A stretch of 9,413 nucleotides of DNA from assembly GCA_020249005.1 (NCBI GenBank), contig JADCGN010000062.1, positions 1-9,413 of the forward strand, in the 5' to 3' direction. The notes beneath the pieces were generated by a model. It saw only the letters and a program-made list of their open reading frames with translations, did no database searches and was not told where the DNA came from. Positions 6,434 to 9,413 of this stretch are shown here, in pieces (the first letter of the stretch is position 1; every line of letters begins with the position of its first letter). Source of the DNA: Alphaproteobacteria bacterium (GTDB lineage: Bacteria > Pseudomonadota > Alphaproteobacteria > UBA2136 > UBA6156). The translations under genes and the position numbers were made by a program.

Positions 6434-7999
6434 GTGAACGGCGCGAATCTTTCCATTTGGCTGAAGCTGGCCGTGGTGGCCATGCTGGTGTGGAGTGCGG
6501 CGGCCAGTTTGCCGAATCTGCTCACGCCCGAACAGCGCGCGGCGTTGCCAGGCTTTATGCCTCAACACGCCATGACCTTGGGGCTGGATTTGCAAGGTGG
6601 CGCCCACTTGGTGTTGGAAGTGAGCCAAGCCGATGTGCTCACCAAAGCCTATGAGAATTTGGAAGACCAAGTCCGTGAGCTCGGGCGCAGCCAAAACCTT
6701 GGCTACACCGGTTTGGCCAGCCGCGCCGATGGCGTGACGCTGACCTTGCGCGACCCAGTGCAGGTTACCATGCTGCGCGAAGAATTGGCGCGCGAGCAGG
6801 TGCAAGTGAATCTGACAGAAGGCAACCAAGCCACCTTGACCTTTGGCGAGAGCTTCCTGACCGAATTGCAAAAACGCGCGTTGGCGCAAACGGTGCAGGT
6901 GTTGCGCAGCCGGGTGGACCAATTCGGGGTGGCCGAGCCGGTGATTCAACAACAGGGCAGCAACCGCGTGATTGTGGAGTTGCCCGGCGTGCGCGATGTG
7001 GCGCGCGCCAAGGCGGCCATCGGCAAGACCGCGCAGCTGAATTTCCATCTGGTGGATGAGACCGCCACCGCCAGCGCGGGCAGCGGCATGGTGCCGCCGG
7101 GCAAATTGTTGCTGCAAGAAGAGTTGGGGGGCACCACCCGCCCGCTGTTGGTGGAACGCCGCCCGAGCCTGACCGGGCAAATGCTGACCAGTGCGGCCGC
7201 CGCCTTTGACCAATACGGCAACCCGGCGGTGGATATTGCCTTCGACAGCCGTGGCACCCAGTTGTTTGCCAAGCTTTCCACCGAAAATGTGGGCAAGCGG
7301 TTTGCGATTGTGCTGGATGGCAAGGTGTATTCGGCGCCGGTGTTCCGCGAAGCGATTTTGGGCGGTCGGGCCCAGATTTCCGGCGCCTTTACGCCGGAGG
7401 AATCGCAAGATTTGGCCGCGGTGCTCAACGCCGGGGCGTTGCCCGCCAAGGTGGAGGTGGTGGAAGAACGCACGATTGGGCCAAGCTTGGGGGCCGATAG
7501 CGTCAATGCCGGGATGGTGGCGATGGGCATGGGGCTGGCCGCTGTGCTGGTATTCATGTTTCTGTTTTACGGCTTGTTCGGTTTGGCGGCCAATGTGGCG
7601 GTGTTGTTTAACCTGACGCTGCTGGTGGCGGTGATGAGCGCGATGGGCTTTACCCTCACGCTGCCGGGGATGGCGGGGATGGTGCTGACGCTCGGCATGG
7701 CGGTGGATGCCAACGTGCTGATTTTTGAACGGATGCGCGAAGAGGTGGCCAATGGCAAGAAACCCCTGGCGGCAATTTTGGGCGGCTTTGAAGGCGCCTT
7801 CCGCACCATTTTGGATGGCCACGTCACCACCCTGGTGGCGGCCTTTGTGATGTTTGTGTTCGGCAGCGGGCCGGTGAAGGGGTTTGCGGTGGCCTTGGCG
7901 ATTGGGTTGGTGGTGAGTCTCTTTACCAGCGTCACGCTGACGCGTTGGATGATCCTTAGTTACTACAAACGCGTGCGTCCAGCCTTATTGCCGCTGTAA
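6434..7999 (+). CDS. secD: Protein translocase subunit SecD
   Basis: This 521-residue integral membrane protein is the larger SecDF subunit, an RND-superfamily member that uses proton flow to pull exported proteins to the periplasmic side. An N-terminal membrane helix (about 11-26) is followed by the D1 signature LGLDLQGGAHL (49-59), the large periplasmic P1 region with QVLRSRVDQFGVAEP (155-169), and five C-terminal membrane segments from about 358 to 508. The family motif GMAVDANVLIFER (421-433) holds D425, a conserved acidic residue expected in the proton path. The usual DAN or DSN after TIL appears as D461-G462-H463, which is unusual. Translation starts at GTG 6434, the first start codon after the yajC stop; there is no good Shine-Dalgarno sequence, so coupling to yajC is likely. 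secF follows, but only after an intervening terC. Confidence 0.97.
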   Translation: MNGANLSIWLKLAVVAMLVWSAAASLPNLLTPEQRAALPGFMPQHAMTLGLDLQGGAHLVLEVSQADVLTKAYENLEDQVRELGRSQNLGYTGLASRADGVTLTLRDPVQVTMLREELAREQVQVNLTEGNQATLTFGESFLTELQKRALAQTVQVLRSRVDQFGVAEPVIQQQGSNRVIVELPGVRDVARAKAAIGKTAQLNFHLVDETATASAGSGMVPPGKLLLQEELGGTTRPLLVERRPSLTGQMLTSAAAAFDQYGNPAVDIAFDSRGTQLFAKLSTENVGKRFAIVLDGKVYSAPVFREAILGGRAQISGAFTPEESQDLAAVLNAGALPAKVEVVEERTIGPSLGADSVNAGMVAMGMGLAAVLVFMFLFYGLFGLAANVAVLFNLTLLVAVMSAMGFTLTLPGMAGMVLTLGMAVDANVLIFERMREEVANGKKPLAAILGGFEGAFRTILDGHVTTLVAAFVMFVFGSGPVKGFAVALAIGLVVSLFTSVTLTRWMILSYYKRVRPALLPL

Positions 8000-8016
8000 C
8001 CAAAAAAGGATAAACG

Positions 8017-8982
8017 ATGGACTGGCTTTTTGAGGTGTGGTTGACCAAGCCGCTGTGGATGTGGCTGGTGTTCTTGGGGTTGGTGCTGACCTTGTTGGTG
8101 CTCGACCTTACCGTGCTCCACCGCAAGCAGCATGCGGTCTCGATGAAAGAAAGCCTGCTGACCACCGCGGGCTATTGCAGCTTGGCGCTGCTGTTCGGTG
8201 GCTGGGTGTGGTGGGAAATGGGGACAACCAAAGCCCTGGAATACTACACCGGCTATGTGGTGGAGTTCTCGCTGGCGATGGACAATGTCTTCGTGATTGC
8301 GATGATTTTGGGGTTCTTCAAGATCCCCGCGCAATATCAACATCGGGTACTGTTCTGGGGTATTTTGGGCGTGATTGTGCTGCGGGGCATCATGATCGGC
8401 GTGGGGGCGGCGCTGGTGGCCGAGTTCCATTGGGTGTTGTACCTGTTTGCCGGTTTCTTGGTGATTTCCGGGGTGAAAATGCTGCTGTTGGCCGACCATG
8501 AAAGCGACTTGGGCAACAATCCGCTGCTGAAATTCCTGCGTAAGCACGGCCGCGTGACGGAGAAATTGCATGGTAAAAAATTTTGGGTACGCCTGAAGGA
8601 TAGCAATACTGGGCACTACGCGTGGTATATGACGCCGTTGATGGTGGCGCTGATTTTGGTGGAAGTGGCCGATGTGGTGTTTGCGGTGGATAGCGTGCCG
8701 GCGATCTTTGCGATCACCACCGACCCTTACATCGTTTACACCAGCAATATCTTCGCCATTTTGGGGCTGCGGGCACTCTACTTTACCCTCGCCGGATTGA
8801 TTGAACGCTTTAAGTACCTGAAGTATGCATTGGCGATTTTGCTGATTTTCATCGGCAGCAAGATTTTTGTGGCCGACCTGTTGGGCTTGGAAAAAATTCC
8901 GCCGAGCATTGGCCTGAGCGTCACCTTCGCAATTCTAGCCAGCGGAGTGATTTACAGCCTGATCAAGACCAAGAAAGCCTAG
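8017..8982 (+). CDS. TerC/Alx-family integral membrane manganese exporter
   Basis: This 321-residue polytopic protein belongs to the long Alx-like branch of the TerC family, whose characterised members export Mn(II). Seen motifs are VLDLTVLHRKQHAVSMKESL (28-47), VEFSLAMDNVFVIAMI (82-97; E83, D89, N90) and EVADVVFAVDSVPAIFAIT (216-234; E216, D219, D225, S226), followed by TSNIFAILGLRALYF; the acidic residues in the membrane segments are the expected metal ligands. A charged cytosolic loop (about 160-200) splits the two halves. It starts 17 bases after secD with a good AAAGGA site 6 bases upstream, and ends 6 bases before secF, so it is embedded in the Sec operon. No manganese riboswitch (yybP-ykoY type) can fit in the 17-base gap, unlike E. 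coli alx, so expression should follow the Sec genes. Family is certain; substrate is inferred. Confidence 0.93.
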   Translation: MDWLFEVWLTKPLWMWLVFLGLVLTLLVLDLTVLHRKQHAVSMKESLLTTAGYCSLALLFGGWVWWEMGTTKALEYYTGYVVEFSLAMDNVFVIAMILGFFKIPAQYQHRVLFWGILGVIVLRGIMIGVGAALVAEFHWVLYLFAGFLVISGVKMLLLADHESDLGNNPLLKFLRKHGRVTEKLHGKKFWVRLKDSNTGHYAWYMTPLMVALILVEVADVVFAVDSVPAIFAITTDPYIVYTSNIFAILGLRALYFTLAGLIERFKYLKYALAILLIFIGSKIFVADLLGLEKIPPSIGLSVTFAILASGVIYSLIKTKKA

Positions 8983-8988
8983 TCCCCC

Positions 8989-9413
8989 ATGCGTTTTCCG
9001 CTGCGCCCGTTCGATACCCTGCCGCACTTCAACTTTATGGCGTGGCGGCGCTTTTGGGTGTGGTTCAGCATTCTTTTTAGCCTGTTGGCGGTGGGGCTGA
9101 TGGTGGTGCGTGGGCTGAACTTTGGGATTGATTTTGCCGGCGGCAAACTGGTGCAGGTGCAAATTGCCGCCGCGCCCGCCGTGGGCGAGGTGCGCGCGGC
9201 CTTGGATGCGGGCGGGTTCCCGGCGGCCACCATTCAAAACTACGGTGGCCCGAGTGAGTTTCTGATCCGCCTGGGGGCGAATGACCCGCAAGTGCAAACC
9301 CCGTTGGCCGAACAACGCGTGCAGCAAGCACTGCAAGCCAAATTTAACGGGGTGGAATTGCGCCGGGTGGAATTCGTGGGCCCGCAGGTGGGCAGCGAAT
9401 TGCGCGTGCAGGG
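8989..9413 (+). CDS. secF: Protein translocase subunit SecF (5' part, runs off the window)
   Basis: The frame from ATG 8989 stays open to the window end, giving 141 N-terminal residues of a protein normally about 300 long. It shows the SecF start pattern: an NFMAWRRFW amphipathic lead-in (15-23), a membrane helix (about 22-41), the hallmark LNFGIDFAGGKLVQV (43-57), a periplasmic P4-type domain, and VEFVGPQVGSELR (127-139) leading into the second membrane segment. SecF pairs with SecD. The start is 6 bases after the terC stop and lacks a clear Shine-Dalgarno sequence, so translation is probably coupled to terC. An in-frame ATG at 9037 would cut into the N-terminal lead-in, so 8989 is preferred. 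Confidence 0.95.
   Translation, partial: MRFPLRPFDTLPHFNFMAWRRFWVWFSILFSLLAVGLMVVRGLNFGIDFAGGKLVQVQIAAAPAVGEVRAALDAGGFPAATIQNYGGPSEFLIRLGANDPQVQTPLAEQRVQQALQAKFNGVELRRVEFVGPQVGSELRVQ

Noticed and set aside
5993..7822. 609-residue open frame on the minus strand opposite yajC and secD
   Set aside because: It is rich in His, Gln, Arg and Ala with no recognisable domain, as expected for the antisense of GC-rich coding sequence, and it overlaps clearly conserved genes.
8000..8016. Manganese riboswitch ahead of terC, as in E. coli alx
   Set aside because: The secD-terC gap is 17 bases, far too short for a yybP-ykoY riboswitch, and nothing like one is visible there.

Overview
The window is GC-rich, densely coded bacterial DNA with Gram-negative envelope genes: a DegQ-type periplasmic protease, an NlpD-like lipoprotein with LysM and LytM domains, and split secD and secF genes. 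The run yqaA, LytM lipoprotein, yajC, secD, secF resembles envelope and Sec gene order in Alphaproteobacteria and related Proteobacteria. I infer a proteobacterium, probably alphaproteobacterial or near it; no genus can be named from the sequence alone.

Layout. Bases 1-184 hold the 3' end of a plus-strand gene, perhaps a TetR-type regulator. It converges on a minus-strand CarS/CdsA-family membrane protein (243-761), and a bidirectional hairpin terminator lies between them. A 173-bp divergent spacer with a 9-bp perfect inverted repeat and weak promoter candidates leads to htrA/degQ (935-2410). A 119-bp spacer carries two copies of a TTTTGG/CCAAAA dyad. A long plus-strand block then runs to the window end: yqaA-family membrane protein (2530-3114), LysM/LytM lipoprotein (3130-4698), COG0523 metal-chaperone GTPase (4771-5988), yajC (6050-6427), secD (6434-7999), a TerC/Alx-family manganese transporter (8017-8982) and the 5' part of secF (8989 to the end).

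How the genes fit together. YajC, SecD and SecF form the accessory complex of the Sec translocon that uses the proton motive force. HtrA, the LytM factor and the YqaA protein act on the envelope that Sec supplies. Two metal-handling genes are threaded into this block: a COG0523 GTPase upstream of yajC and terC between secD and secF. The terC placement is the most interesting signal. TerC proteins in Bacillus subtilis have been proposed to load manganese onto exported enzymes during Sec secretion, and here terC sits inside the Sec accessory operon with gaps of only 17 and 6 bases.

I saw no tRNA, rRNA, CRISPR array, insertion sequence or phage gene, and no gene-free stretch longer than 300 bases.
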